Of a stretch of 64,000 nt of DNA, positions 1-9,814 are shown piece after piece. The stretch is taken from positions 248,001 through 312,000 of the forward strand of contig CAJTQT010000001.1 in NCBI GenBank assembly GCA_910578325.1, given 5' to 3'. Below the pieces are notes generated by a model that saw only the letters and a program-made list of their open reading frames with translations, was not told where the DNA came from and searched no databases. Numbering within the stretch: position 1 is the first letter of the stretch; each line of letters begins with the position of its first letter. The translations under genes and the position numbers were made by a program. The DNA comes from an uncultured Christensenella sp. (lineage in GTDB: Bacteria; Bacillota; Clostridia; Christensenellales; CAG-917).

Positions 1-2053
1 ACATATTCTCATCGCCGACCTCCTGATGTATCTCCACGTTCGCGCCGTCAAGCGTGCCGATAGTAAGCGCGCCGTTTATCATAAACTTCATATTTCCCGT
101 TCCGCTTGCTTCCTTTCCCGCTATGGAAATCTGCTCGCTGACCTCGGACGCAGGCATAATCATTTCCGCCAAAGTCACACGGTAATTTTCAAGGAATACG
201 ATTTTTATCTTTCCTCTGACGTCGGGATCATTATTTATTACGTCGCCGAGAGTGCATATAAAGCGGATAATCTGCTTCGCCATATAATACGCGCTTGCCG
301 CTTTGGCTCCGAATATAAAGGTGCGCGGCTGGACGTCGAGGTTGGGATTGTCCTTTATTCTGAAATACAAATCGAGAATGTTTAGCGCATTGAGCAACTG
401 ACGCTTATACTCGTGAAGCCTCTTTACCTGTACGTCGAAGATACTGTCTGCATCGACTGCGACGTTGTTATGCTCCAAAATATACTTCGCCAAATCCTCT
501 TTGTTTGCGCGCTTGATTTCCGCAAGACGGCTCAGCACCTGTCTGTCACCCATAAATTTCTGCAACTCTTTGAGATGATTCGCGTCTTTAAACCACTTGT
601 CGCCGATAAGTTCGGTGATAAGTTCCGCCAGTCTCGGATTCGCCTGCGCAACCCAGCGGCGATGAGTGATTCCGTTGGTTACGTTTGTAAATTTTTCGGG
701 ATGTATGCGGCAGTACTCGGCAAATACGTCGTGTTTGAGTATATCGCTGTGCAAAGCCGAAACGCCGTTTATCGTATGCGAAGTCGCAAGACACAAATTC
801 GCCATTTTAACCTGTCCACCCGACAGAACGGCGTTGCGCTGAACGACGTCCCAGTTGTTGGGATAGGCTTTCCAAAGTTCGTCGCAGAATCTCTGATTGA
901 TTTCGTGTACAATCTGGAAAATACGCGGAAGCAACGTCTGGAACAAATCCTGAGGCCATTTTTCAAGCGCTTCCGCCATAACCGTATGGTTGGTGTACGA
1001 AACAGTGTGAGACGTTATATTCCACGCCTCGTCCCAGCCGTATCCGTAATCGTCGAGAAGTATGCGCATAAGTTCGGGAATACAAAGCGTAGGGTGAGTG
1101 TCGTTGATATGAATCGCAATGCAATCGGCAAGATTGTCCAGCGAAGGATTCGTCTGCAAATGTCTTTGAAGTATGCTCTGTATAGACGCCGAAACAAAGA
1201 AATACTGCTGTTTGAGTCTGAGCGATTTGCCTTCGATATGATCGTCGGCGGGATAGAGCACCTTGTTTATCGCTTCCGCAACGGTCTTGGCCGCGCTCGC
1301 TTTGAGATACTCGCCTTTGCTGAACATATTTATATCGAAATCCTGCGGGGCTTCCGAATGCCAGAATCTGATTCTGTTGACCGCCTGCGTATCGTAGCCC
1401 GAAATATTCATATCGTAAGGAACGGCGTTTACAACGGTGCAATCGCGCTGGGTGACGGTAAGTCTGCCGTTTTCCCAGGTCTGGTCGACGTGACCGCCGA
1501 ACTTGACGGAATACACCTCTTCGGTGCGCGGCGCAAGCCATACGTCTCCCATTTTAAGCCAGTCGTCGGGCTGTTCGAGTTGCCATCCGTCCACTATAAT
1601 CTGTTTGAAAAGACCGTAATCGTAAAGTATGGAAAATCCGCTTGCCGCATAGCCCAGAGAAGTGAGCGCGTCCATATATGCGGCGGCAAGTCTGCCCAGT
1701 CCGCCGTTCCCGAGTCCCGCGTCGGGCTCGTACGCATAGATTTCGTCCATACTCACGCCGAGGCTCTCAACCGCTTTGGTCACCTCGTCGGTGATGCCCA
1801 TATTGAAAAGATGATTGCGCAAAGACCTGCCGAGGAGGAATTCCATCGACATATAATAAATTTGCTTTGCGTTTTTCTCGTGAACTTTCTTTTTGAAATT
1901 AACTCTGGTCTGCGTAAGTATATCTCTGACGCACATACAGGTTGCTCTGTAAATCTGAGTTTTGCTCGCGTCCTCGGGTTTTACGCCGAAATATCTCGCA
2001 AGACAGGACGCAAGTTGAGCGCTGAATTCTTTTGAAGAAACGTTATATTTCAT
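1..2053 (-). CDS. glgP: Glycogen/starch phosphorylase, C-terminus beyond the window
   Basis: Releases glucose-1-phosphate from the non-reducing ends of glycogen with phosphate, using pyridoxal phosphate. The frame is open from an ATG at 2053 to the left edge, giving about 684 residues of a family usually near 800, so the C-terminal part is missing here. Visible signatures are the N-terminal MEFLLGRSLRNHL, the GLGNGGLGRLAA glucan/phosphate-site segment, and near residues 648-656 the PLP segment EASGTGNMK, whose lysine forms the Schiff base. The start is preceded by GGAAGG-type purines and by its own promoter at 2166-2194. It is the catabolic partner of the upstream glgB, glgC, glgD and glgA genes on the same strand. 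Identification rests on these motifs in the translated strand and is secure. Confidence 0.95.
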   Translation of the reverse strand, partial: MKYNVSSKEFSAQLASCLARYFGVKPEDASKTQIYRATCMCVRDILTQTRVNFKKKVHEKNAKQIYYMSMEFLLGRSLRNHLFNMGITDEVTKAVESLGVSMDEIYAYEPDAGLGNGGLGRLAAAYMDALTSLGYAASGFSILYDYGLFKQIIVDGWQLEQPDDWLKMGDVWLAPRTEEVYSVKFGGHVDQTWENGRLTVTQRDCTVVNAVPYDMNISGYDTQAVNRIRFWHSEAPQDFDINMFSKGEYLKASAAKTVAEAINKVLYPADDHIEGKSLRLKQQYFFVSASIQSILQRHLQTNPSLDNLADCIAIHINDTHPTLCIPELMRILLDDYGYGWDEAWNITSHTVSYTNHTVMAEALEKWPQDLFQTLLPRIFQIVHEINQRFCDELWKAYPNNWDVVQRNAVLSGGQVKMANLCLATSHTINGVSALHSDILKHDVFAEYCRIHPEKFTNVTNGITHRRWVAQANPRLAELITELIGDKWFKDANHLKELQKFMGDRQVLSRLAEIKRANKEDLAKYILEHNNVAVDADSIFDVQVKRLHEYKRQLLNALNILDLYFRIKDNPNLDVQPRTFIFGAKAASAYYMAKQIIRFICTLGDVINNDPDVRGKIKIVFLENYRVTLAEMIMPASEVSEQISIAGKEASGTGNMKFMINGALTIGTLDGANVEIHQEVGDENM

Positions 2054-2165
2054 TTTTCCTTCCTTTCTTCCGCTTTCCCCCGGACGAAAGACGTCAATAT
2101 GATAATATGTGATTTTAGTCACCTTATAATATATTTCTTATATATTATTAACGCAACTGCATAAT

Positions 2166-2194
2166 ATTCTACTTTTTAAATATTGATATGTCAA
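2166..2194 (-). promoter_or_regulatory. Sigma-A-type promoter for glgP
   Basis: On the minus strand a perfect -35 TTGACA (2194-2189) is followed by a 17-bp spacer and a -10 TAGAAT (2171-2166), about 110 bp upstream of the glgP start. This suggests glgP can be transcribed separately from the ABC gene upstream. Confidence 0.7.
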
Positions 2195-2253
2195 ACGTCT
2201 ATTGTCGGTTTTTGCAAATTCCTGTAATATACGCGGCGTCGATTCGGTTTTTC

Positions 2254-4008
2254 TCATAGGTTTTTGAACTGATACTCGTACAGCGTGCTATAAATTCCAC
2301 CCTTTTGCAGAAGTTGTTCGTGATTGCCGCGCTCCTCTATGCCGTTCTCCGTTATAACGATGATTTCATCCGCATTCTTGACTGTTGACAGCCTGTGTGC
2401 GACAACGAGCGTAGTCCTGCCCTCCGAAAGTTTGTTCAGAGCATCCTGAATGAGCATCTCTGTGGCGTTGTCCAGCGCGGAAGTCGCTTCGTCAAGAATG
2501 AGTATCTGCGGATTTTTCAAAAACGCGCGCGCAATCGATACGCGCTGTTTCTGTCCGCCGCTCAGTTTTACGCCGCGCTCGCCGACGTTGGTTTCATATC
2601 CTTCGGGCAGAGATATGATATAATCGTGTATATTCGCATTTTTCGCCGCCTCTTCGATGTCTTCGTCGCTTGCGTCGAAGTTGCCGTACGCGATGTTCTC
2701 CTTTATTGTTCCGTTAAACAGGAACACGTCCTGTTGCACCAGTCCGATATTCTTTCTAAGCGACTCCCTGCTCAGATCCTTAATGTCATAGCCGTCTACG
2801 GTTATTCTGCCGCAGTCAATCTCGTAAAACCTCGGTATCAGATGACAGATTGTGGTCTTCCCGCCTCCCGAGGGTCCAACAAGCGCAACGGTTTTGCCCG
2901 CATCCACCGTCATCGAGAATCCCTCTATAACCTTGCTGTCCCCGTCCGAGTTGTACCCGAATGTAACATTTTCAAATACGATATCGCCTTTCAGCGAATG
3001 AGGAGAAATCGCATTTTCGCTCTCGGTCTCCTCGGGAACGTCCATAATTCCACAAAAGCGTTTGAAGCCTGTCGCACCGTTCTGAATCTGCTCGTAAATG
3101 TTGGTCAAAGTGCGAATCGGTGCGATTAGAGTGCTGATATACAGTACGAACGCCGCAAATTCACCCACGTCGATTTTGCCGTAATAGAAGAAGAGTCCGC
3201 CGCCCAGTAGCACCACGAAATACAGAAAATCGAGAAGGAAAGTCATAGAGGAGAAAAACTCGCCCATAACCTTGTACTGCCGCGTTCTCGCCTTTACGAA
3301 TTCCTTATTCCCTTTTTCGAATTTCTCGCTCTCGTGCCTGCCTGCGGTGTACGCTCTCGATACTCTCACACCCGACACCGCGCTTTCGATATCCGCGTTC
3401 ACCTCTCCCTGTACGACACGCATATCGGCGAATACTTTGTTCATACGTCTCCGCATAAGCACGGTATAGATAACCACGAACGGAATAAACGCAAACACTA
3501 TCAGCGCAAGATATACGTTGATTGTCGCAAGCAGGATAAACGCCCCTATAATCGTTACAAAGGACAAAAACACGTCCTCAGGACCGTGGTGGGCTAGTTC
3601 TGAAATTTCAAACAGGTCGTTTGTCATACGGCTCATAATTACGCCCGTTTTGTTGTTGTCAAAATAAGAGAAAGGCAGTTTTTGAAGATGTTTGAAAAGT
3701 TCGCTTCTCATATCCGCCTGCATACGTACGCCGACAAGATGTCCCCAGTACTGCAAAACGTAATTAAGAAACGCCTTTATCACAAAAAACGCAAGCAGAA
3801 TCCCCGCGCCCGCCAAAAGCATATCAAGCAATTTGTTGGGAACGTAATTGTTGATTATCTCCTTTGTTATATACGGATAAACGAGATTGAATACGGATAT
3901 GATAAAAGCGCATATCATATCTATAACAAAAAGTTTTTTGTGCGGTTTATAATATGCTGCGAATCTTCTTAAAAGATTTTTATGTTGTTTAGATTTTTTA
4001 TTAGCCAT
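2254..4008 (-). CDS. ABC transporter, fused permease and ATPase (exporter type)
   Basis: A 584-residue half-transporter that would work as a dimer in the cytoplasmic membrane, exporting an unknown substrate. Residues 1 to about 325 hold six membrane helices (ABC_membrane domain). The ATPase follows, with Walker A GPSGGGKTT near 377-385, the signature LSGGQ near 480, Walker B ILILDEA near 500 and the switch histidine in AHRLSTV. Length and order match the MsbA/LmrA/YheH-like class. It lies between glgA and glgP on the same strand, but no glycogen-related role is evident. The substrate cannot be deduced: lipid, peptide and drug exporters share this architecture. Confidence 0.9.
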   Translation of the reverse strand: MANKKSKQHKNLLRRFAAYYKPHKKLFVIDMICAFIISVFNLVYPYITKEIINNYVPNKLLDMLLAGAGILLAFFVIKAFLNYVLQYWGHLVGVRMQADMRSELFKHLQKLPFSYFDNNKTGVIMSRMTNDLFEISELAHHGPEDVFLSFVTIIGAFILLATINVYLALIVFAFIPFVVIYTVLMRRRMNKVFADMRVVQGEVNADIESAVSGVRVSRAYTAGRHESEKFEKGNKEFVKARTRQYKVMGEFFSSMTFLLDFLYFVVLLGGGLFFYYGKIDVGEFAAFVLYISTLIAPIRTLTNIYEQIQNGATGFKRFCGIMDVPEETESENAISPHSLKGDIVFENVTFGYNSDGDSKVIEGFSMTVDAGKTVALVGPSGGGKTTICHLIPRFYEIDCGRITVDGYDIKDLSRESLRKNIGLVQQDVFLFNGTIKENIAYGNFDASDEDIEEAAKNANIHDYIISLPEGYETNVGERGVKLSGGQKQRVSIARAFLKNPQILILDEATSALDNATEMLIQDALNKLSEGRTTLVVAHRLSTVKNADEIIVITENGIEERGNHEQLLQKGGIYSTLYEYQFKNL

Positions 4009-4137
4009 ATAATCACTTCATTATCTTTACCGATTTTCCGTATTATAGCAAAAAGTTTACAAAAAGTAAAATCACAATAAAAAGATATTTAACTTAAACA
4101 TAACGATGAGTATTAAGGAAAACCAGTAAAGCCGCTT

Positions 4138-4592
4138 ACTATTTCCCTGTGGGTTGCTTCTTCCTCTGCAAGAGCGAGCAGTTAGACTTTAATAAAATTG
4201 CCCCCTCTTTCCCTGCGGGCTTTTCTCCCACCACTCTTATATGGACGCATAAGTCATTACGCTTATTTTCTACACTCATTCTCCGTCGCTCGCGGGGGAG
4301 ACAGGACGCGATTGGGCGCAGCCAACAATCGCTATTCCGTCGCTACGCTCTTTACGGCACTCCGCACGAGACGTTTTCGGGATCCCCATAAAACGCCCCT
4401 GTTTTATGGGGTAAATTATTCCACTCGTTCGTGGACATAAATCAACACTGCCCACTCGCTTGGACACTTCGTGTCTTTGACTCTGCTTTTTTATTACGAA
4501 AAAGTATCAATACCACGAAGTGGTCGCGCCCTGCACGCGCTGAACTTTCTCTATCAGAGTGCTATTATTGATGCTAAAACAAGGAAGAAATA
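4138..4592. repeat. Composite intergenic hairpin repeat, copy R1
   Basis: Non-coding stretch between the ABC gene and glgA. In plus orientation it carries the modules of this family in order: a GGGTTGCTTCTTCCTCTGCAA start (4151 onward); an 11-bp perfect hairpin CCCCATAAAAC/GTTTTATGGGG (4384-4394 with 4401-4411); the core TTATTCCACTCGTTC; a second hairpin GTGGACA/TGCCCAC (4431-4455, one A-C mismatch); small hairpins GACAC-TTC-GTGTC and CCAC-GAA-GTGG; and the module TGCACGCGCTGAACTTTC (from about 4533). It leads into the 127-bp palindrome at 4593. Short open frames here show no codon character. Confidence 0.75.
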
Positions 4593-4719
4593 TAAAACCG
4601 CGATATTTGGATGCAGTGCGCGAAAACGCCCATTTTCAGAACCGCCAAGTGTACATATCGTACACGACGGGGCTGAAAATGGGCGTTGACAAAGCAATGC
4701 GCAAAATAGCGCGGTTTTA
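4593..4719. repeat. 127-bp palindromic element H1 ending in the glgA stop codon
   Basis: Imperfect palindrome bounded by TAAAACCGCG and CGCGGTTTTA. Inner arms ACGCCCATTTTCAG and CTGAAAATGGGCG pair, and the apex is GTGTAC-ATATC-GTACAC. It has exactly the same length as copies H3 (16901) and H5 (23162). Read on the minus strand, its first three bases are the TAA stop of glgA. Ends of TA at both sides would fit a TA target duplication, but could equally be part of the element. Confidence 0.8.
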
Positions 4720-6141
4720 CAGGTTTTCGAAGATAGAAATATACCTCTTAGCACTCACATCCCATCCGAAATCGGAAGTCATAGCATTTTTGACAACTTT
4801 ATTCCATTGAGACTTGTCGTGGAAGCAAGCATAAGCACGCCAGACTGCGTCAAGCATATCGTATGCGTTGTATGTCTTGAACGTAAATCCTTTACCTTCG
4901 CCTGTTTCGCCGTTGAACGCGGGTACGGTGTCTTTCAAACCGCCCGTTTCGCGGACAATGGGAATTGAACCGTATCGCATTGCGATAAGTTGGGACAGTC
5001 CGCAAGGTTCAAACTTGCTGGGCATAAGGAATAGGTCGCTCGCGCCGTATATCTTGCTTGCGAGGTCGCTGGAAAACGCAAGGATAGCGCGGAATTTGTT
5101 GGGATATCTGCTCTCAACCGCTTTTATCATATTCTCGTATTTCCAGTCGCCGGTGCCGAGGATTACGACCTGTATATCGGCGCGCATTATATCGTCAATA
5201 ACCGCTCCTACCAAATCCATACCCTTCTGCTCCGTAAGACGAGTAACCATCGCGACAAGAGGACGGTTTTCGTCAAACGGCAGATTTATCATTTCGCAAA
5301 GCGCTTTTTTGTTTTCGGACTTGCCCTTTGCAAAATCCTTTACGCCGTATTTGACAAAGAGTTTATCGTCGTGTTTGGAGTCGTAAATCTTCTGGTCGAT
5401 GCCGTTGACTACTCCGTGCAGTTTAAAACGTCTTTCGGAGAGTATGCCTTCCAGCCCGTACGAATAGAACGGATCGAGTATTTCACCCGCATACGTTTCA
5501 CTGACGGTGGTAACGGCGTTTGACGCTTCGATGCCGCCTTTCATAAAGTTTACGCAGTCGCCGTTCATCACGAGCGAGCGCGCCCAGTCGGGCAGTCCGA
5601 GTATATCGCTGATGAGACTGTTGCCGTACTTGCCCTGAAATTCTATATTATGAATGGTAAACACCGTTTTTATATGCTGATACTCTTCCGAAAAGCGGTA
5701 AAACACGTCGAGGAACACCGGCGTAAGCGCGGTATGCCAGTCGTTTGCGTGAAGCACGTCGGGGAAGAAATCTATCAGCGGCAGAACTTCCAGCACCGCT
5801 TTGGAGAAAAACGCAAACCTTTCGCCGTCATCGAAATGTCCGTACAAGCCTCTGCGCTTGAAATAGTATTCGTTGTCTATCAGATAATACGTCACTCCTC
5901 CGTACACCGCTTCGAATACGCCGCAATACTGTCTGCGCCAACTCAAATCGACAAACGTAGACGCGACATATCTCAGATTGTTTTGAAACTCGCCTCTTAT
6001 TTCGTCCTTATAAAACGGGATAATAACTCTGCAATCGTGCCCCGCCTTATTGAAAGCCTGAGGAAGCGCACCCGCAACGTCTCCCAGTCCTCCCGACCGT
6101 ACGAACGGAGCGGCCTCCGATGCTACAAACAGTATTTTCAT
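4717..6141 (-). CDS. glgA: Glycogen synthase (ADP-glucose type, GT5)
   Basis: Transfers glucose from ADP-glucose to the non-reducing end of alpha-1,4-glucan. It is 474 residues, normal for bacterial GlgA. The N-terminal nucleotide-sugar motif reads R15-S-G-G-L in place of the classical K-T-G-G-L, a conservative lysine-to-arginine change. The C-terminal GT-B segment EPCGLSQL lies near residues 377-384, and HNIEFQGKYG and TRLTEQKG are present. The start follows AAGAGGTGGAATT. It begins 28 bp after the PH-domain gene. Its TAA stop is the first triplet of the 127-bp palindrome H1. Confidence 0.95.
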   Translation of the reverse strand: MKILFVASEAAPFVRSGGLGDVAGALPQAFNKAGHDCRVIIPFYKDEIRGEFQNNLRYVASTFVDLSWRRQYCGVFEAVYGGVTYYLIDNEYYFKRRGLYGHFDDGERFAFFSKAVLEVLPLIDFFPDVLHANDWHTALTPVFLDVFYRFSEEYQHIKTVFTIHNIEFQGKYGNSLISDILGLPDWARSLVMNGDCVNFMKGGIEASNAVTTVSETYAGEILDPFYSYGLEGILSERRFKLHGVVNGIDQKIYDSKHDDKLFVKYGVKDFAKGKSENKKALCEMINLPFDENRPLVAMVTRLTEQKGMDLVGAVIDDIMRADIQVVILGTGDWKYENMIKAVESRYPNKFRAILAFSSDLASKIYGASDLFLMPSKFEPCGLSQLIAMRYGSIPIVRETGGLKDTVPAFNGETGEGKGFTFKTYNAYDMLDAVWRAYACFHDKSQWNKVVKNAMTSDFGWDVSAKRYISIFENL

Positions 6142-6169
6142 AATTCCACCTCTTTAAGAAGATTTTATT

Positions 6170-6823
6170 TTATAATTCAAACGGATTGTCTGTGTACTTA
6201 GTATTATATCCGGGGTTATAATCGGGACGCAGCGCGTTCGGATAGTTGATATCGGTAGCGATATCCTGCACAATTTTTTGCAACTTAGACGCCAACTCAT
6301 AGGGATTGTGCAAGTCGTAAAGCACCGCCGCCGAAGACTTTGCGTTTACGTATATATCTCCGACTCTGAAAATCTTATCAGTCAGGTTGACCTTTACGTT
6401 TACGCTCTCTATCTCGTTGTAATAGATAAATTTAAAATCTATTCCGATGATTCCCGAACGAATGATTATGCGCTTGTCCGTAAAGACATATTCGATATTT
6501 TTGATTCCCGCGCTTGCCTTGACTATTCCTGCAATCCATATCCATACGGGCGCAAGATGTATCGCAAAAAACGGAACGATAAAGCCCAGTATGGCAAGGG
6601 GAATCGCACCTCTCGACATTCCGATAGAAACACCCGTTATAAATCCTACGTCGAAAATCAACCAGAGTATTGTTATCGGCAACGCCTTGAAAATCGCCGC
6701 CGCTACGTGCGCTCTCTTGTCGGGCTTACCTGTCCAAAGTTTGCTCTCTCCCGCAGTGAGAATATCCTCGACGGAATTCGCCTGCATCTGAGATTCCTGA
6801 AAATACTTTTCGTCTATCTGCAT
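6170..6823 (-). CDS. PH-domain (bPH2/DUF304-like) membrane protein
   Basis: A 217-residue protein. After a short soluble N-terminus (LTAGESKLWTGKPDKR) there are hydrophobic segments at roughly residues 45-70 and 77-105. A C-terminal beta-rich region follows (about 112-188) with the pattern YVFTDKRIIIRSGIIGIDFKFI, typical of the bacterial PH-like fold in YdbS/DUF304 families. The function of such proteins is poorly known. It sits 28 bp upstream of glgA on the same strand, so the two are probably co-transcribed; whether it serves glycogen metabolism is unproven. The start follows CAGGAAGAAAAT. Confidence 0.65.
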   Translation of the reverse strand: MQIDEKYFQESQMQANSVEDILTAGESKLWTGKPDKRAHVAAAIFKALPITILWLIFDVGFITGVSIGMSRGAIPLAILGFIVPFFAIHLAPVWIWIAGIVKASAGIKNIEYVFTDKRIIIRSGIIGIDFKFIYYNEIESVNVKVNLTDKIFRVGDIYVNAKSSAAVLYDLHNPYELASKLQKIVQDIATDINYPNALRPDYNPGYNTKYTDNPFEL

Positions 6824-6884
6824 ATTTTCTTCCTGATTTCTATAGTTTGTTTTTTGTCTCTATCAGTTTGCTTTCTTATTATTA

Positions 6885-7400
6885 AATGAAATACCCACCC
6901 CTTCCCTACGGGCTTTCCCCTCCCATTAAATTATAGACGCGTGCGGTAGCGCGCTCTTTCTCTACAATTGTTTTTCGTTATTTATGGGAGGGGAACTCGG
7001 CACGCCTACATTGAGTATCGTCCGCTCGAGTTTCCCGCAAAACGTCCCCGTTTTGTGGGACGAGGTTATTCCACTCGTTCGCAAACAATAAACAACACTG
7101 TTTGCTCACTTGTACTTGGTGGTGCAGTGCTACGCACCATTATATGTTGCAGTGCTCCGCACCACCTCTGGTGCTTGGCACTCGGTTTGGCTCGCGCCTT
7201 GCACTCGCTAAACTTTCCCGTTCAATTTGTTCGCCGCGTAGATATCATACAAAATGTGGGAATTCACTTCCCGCATTTTGCCCCTTACGCGTTTGCGCTC
7301 ACAGCAAAACTCATTGCGTATGATTCTTCTTATTCAAGAACATTAATTATTTCGCAAAGATTTTGCGTATCGAGCGGAGCGAGATGTGACATCCGGCGCA
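6885..7400. repeat. Composite intergenic hairpin repeat, copy R2 (divergent, no terminal palindrome)
   Basis: Non-coding spacer between the PH-domain gene and glgD. It keeps the family core TTATTCCACTCGTTC (from about 7066) with both flanking hairpins: TCCCGCAAAAC/GTTTTGTGGGA (7033-7043 with 7050-7060, one G-U) and a perfect GCAAACA/TGTTTGC (7081-7105). A diverged GCGCCTTGCACTCGCTAAACTTTC module lies near 7195. Further hairpins include AAAATGTGGGAA/TTCCCGCATTTT near 7253-7281. The 127-bp palindrome found at the end of R1, R3 and R4 is absent. No plausible gene is visible. Confidence 0.65.
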
Positions 7401-7404
7401 ATTA

Positions 7405-8520
7405 TTAAATCACTTTACCTTTTACTACGACCATAGGATAACTTTCATATCCGCTCAGCGTTCTTCCGGACTGAATGATTACGTCCTTATCCGTAATCGT
7501 ATAGTCCAGCGTCGCGCCGTCCATAATGATTGAGTCCTCCATAATGATCGAATTGCGGATAACCGCGCCCTTGCCCACTTTCACGCTTCTGAACAGAATC
7601 GAATTTTCCACCGTTCCGTCAATGACGCAACCGTCCGCAATAATCGAATTTTTTACGTTCGCTCCCGCCTTATACTTTGCGGGCACGCTGTCCTTGACTT
7701 TCGTGAGTATGGTGGAATGCTTATAGAACAGTCCATCTCTCACTTCGGGGTCCAGCAATTCCATACTGCGCTTGAAGTAGGTGGGTATACGGTCGATAAC
7801 GGCAACGTAGTCGTGAACTTCGTAGTTCATTATATACAACTCGTCCAACTTCTTTTGGAGTATATCTTTCTCGAAATCGTACGCGCCGTGCGCGTAAGCG
7901 TTGTCTACAAGCGAAATAAGCAAATCTTTCTTGATGAAGTAGACGTTGAGGTTGCATCTCTGCTTGCCGGTATCGCTCGCAACGGGATAACGCATATCGG
8001 TTATACGGTTGTTCTTGTCCGCGGTTATGATTATTTTGCGGGGATTCGTATCGTCCGTCTTATGCGTAAGCACCGTAATGTCCGCGCCCTTTTCGATATG
8101 GAATTTTTCCACTTCTTCGAAATCGATATTAAACGCGATATTTGTGTTTGCAATTACGACGTATTCCTCGTTATTGCTCATCATAAATCCGCGCAGTGTA
8201 TAAAGCGCCTCGATTTTCCCCTTATACACTTCGTGCGCGCTGTTGAAAACGAAAGGCGGGAACACAGTAATGCCGCTGTTCTTTCTGTTGAGGTCCCAGT
8301 CGCGCCCCATTCTGATGTGGTCCATAAGCGAATTGTAGTTGTTTCGCGTAATAATTCCTATCGTCGTAATGTTTGCGCTGACAAGGTTGGACAGCGCGAA
8401 ATCTATAAGACGGTACCTGCCGCCGAACGGAAGCGACGCCGTCGTACGGTGTATCGTTAAATCGTTGAGATGACTTTCCGCATCGGAAGCAAACAGTACG
8501 CTCATTGTATGGTTCTTCAT
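7405..8520 (-). CDS. glgD: GlgD, regulatory-type subunit of ADP-glucose pyrophosphorylase
   Basis: Homolog of GlgC found in Bacillota, which associates with GlgC to make ADP-glucose. At 371 residues it has the nucleotidyltransferase fold (LPFGGRYRLIDFALSN near 31-46) and a C-terminal left-handed beta-helix of hexapeptide repeats (NSILFRSVKVGKGAVIRNSIIM). The glycine-rich GGQGTRL loop of GlgC is replaced by ASDAESHLNDL, so it is expected to be catalytically weak or inactive alone, as known for GlgD of related bacteria. It starts 12 bp after glgC and is surely in the same operon. Confidence 0.93.
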   Translation of the reverse strand: MKNHTMSVLFASDAESHLNDLTIHRTTASLPFGGRYRLIDFALSNLVSANITTIGIITRNNYNSLMDHIRMGRDWDLNRKNSGITVFPPFVFNSAHEVYKGKIEALYTLRGFMMSNNEEYVVIANTNIAFNIDFEEVEKFHIEKGADITVLTHKTDDTNPRKIIITADKNNRITDMRYPVASDTGKQRCNLNVYFIKKDLLISLVDNAYAHGAYDFEKDILQKKLDELYIMNYEVHDYVAVIDRIPTYFKRSMELLDPEVRDGLFYKHSTILTKVKDSVPAKYKAGANVKNSIIADGCVIDGTVENSILFRSVKVGKGAVIRNSIIMEDSIIMDGATLDYTITDKDVIIQSGRTLSGYESYPMVVVKGKVI

Positions 8521-8532
8521 ATTCTCCCCTCC

Positions 8533-9729
8533 TTAGCCCAACATTTCGTTTGCGCCTACGACAGAATCGGCAGGCAGTTCGTATTTGGGAGCGATAACGC
8601 TGATTTTCCATTCGCCCGGTCTGCATTCGTCAAGCGTCTCGCCGACCATAGCGTTTTTGCCGACGGTAGCGTCCCAACCGATAATCGAATATCTGACGTC
8701 CGCGCCGTCCTCTATAACCGCGCCGGGCATTATTATAGAAGCCTCGACGTACGAGCCCTCGCCTATCGTGACCGAATGCGAAATTATACTGTCCTTAACC
8801 GTGCCTTTTACAACCGTACCTTCCGAAACAAGGCAGTTGCACACCTTGCCCGTGGGAGTAATAAACTGCGGCGGCTCCGCATTGTTGCGCGCGTATATCT
8901 TCCACTTATCGTCGTCGAGATTGAGTTCGCTTCCGCGAAGAATATCCATATTCGCTTCCCAGAGCGATGAAATCGTGCCGACGTCTTTCCAGTATCCGTC
9001 AAACTGGTATGCGAACAGTCTCTGTTTGTCGGCTATCATTTTGGGAATGATATTCTTTCCGAAATCGTTTTCGCTGGTCTTGTCGTTTTCGTCGTCTACG
9101 AGATACTGACGCAGTTTCGCCCAGGTAAAGATGTATATTCCCATAGAGGCTTTGGTGCTTTTAGGCTGTTTCGGCTTTTCTTCGAATTCCTCTATCTGGC
9201 GCGAATTCTTTTTCAGGTTGAGAATGCCGAATCTGCTTGCTTCCTCGATAGGCACGTCGCGCACCGCGATAGTGCAGTCGGCATTGTTTCTCTTATGGTC
9301 TTTGAGCATATCGTGATAATCCATTTTATAGATATGGTCGCCGCTGAGAATAACCACGTATTCGGGATCGTAGTTATCGATGAAGTCGATATTCTGGAAA
9401 ATCGCATTCGCCGTACCCTTATACCATTCTCCCGATTTCGCGCCCATATACGGAGGAAGAACGTAGATGCCTCCGCTGAGCCTGTCAAGGTCCCACGGCT
9501 GACCGTTTCCGATGTACTGATGCAATTCGAAAGGTCTGTACTGGGTGAGTACGCCTATGGTATCAATTCCGCTGTTTATACTGTTAGAAAGCGGAAAATC
9601 TATGATTCGGTACTTCGCACCGAAGGGAACGGCAGGCTTTGCCACGTTCGCGGTGAGCACGCCCAGACGCGTACCCTGTCCGCCTGCAAGCAGCATCGCG
9701 ATACATTCCTTTTTTGAATTTTTGCTCAT
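8533..9729 (-). CDS. glgC: Glucose-1-phosphate adenylyltransferase, catalytic subunit
   Basis: Makes ADP-glucose from glucose-1-phosphate and ATP, the committed step of bacterial glycogen synthesis. It is 398 residues with an intact GGQGTRL nucleotide loop (residues 16-22), KPAVPFGAKYRIIDFPLSN, GTANAIFQN, the acidic LSGDHIYKMDY metal/sugar site, FEEKPKQPK, and a C-terminal beta-helix with repeated I-I-x-x-G patterns. The start follows a GGAGGATAG ribosome-binding site. It lies 85 bp after glgB and 12 bp before glgD, so B-C-D probably form one transcript. Confidence 0.97.
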   Translation of the reverse strand: MSKNSKKECIAMLLAGGQGTRLGVLTANVAKPAVPFGAKYRIIDFPLSNSINSGIDTIGVLTQYRPFELHQYIGNGQPWDLDRLSGGIYVLPPYMGAKSGEWYKGTANAIFQNIDFIDNYDPEYVVILSGDHIYKMDYHDMLKDHKRNNADCTIAVRDVPIEEASRFGILNLKKNSRQIEEFEEKPKQPKSTKASMGIYIFTWAKLRQYLVDDENDKTSENDFGKNIIPKMIADKQRLFAYQFDGYWKDVGTISSLWEANMDILRGSELNLDDDKWKIYARNNAEPPQFITPTGKVCNCLVSEGTVVKGTVKDSIISHSVTIGEGSYVEASIIMPGAVIEDGADVRYSIIGWDATVGKNAMVGETLDECRPGEWKISVIAPKYELPADSVVGANEMLG

Positions 9730-9814
9730 TATCTATCCTCCTTACTTTGAGGGCTTATAGCCCCGTCGCCGACGCGCGGCGTCATTTGATTTGTTTTGTC
9801 TTTCTCTAAGAGAC

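Noticed and set aside
413..2035. A 540-codon open frame on the plus strand
   Set aside because: It is antisense to glgP, has no ribosome-binding site or recognisable domain, and reads as the complement of a conserved enzyme.
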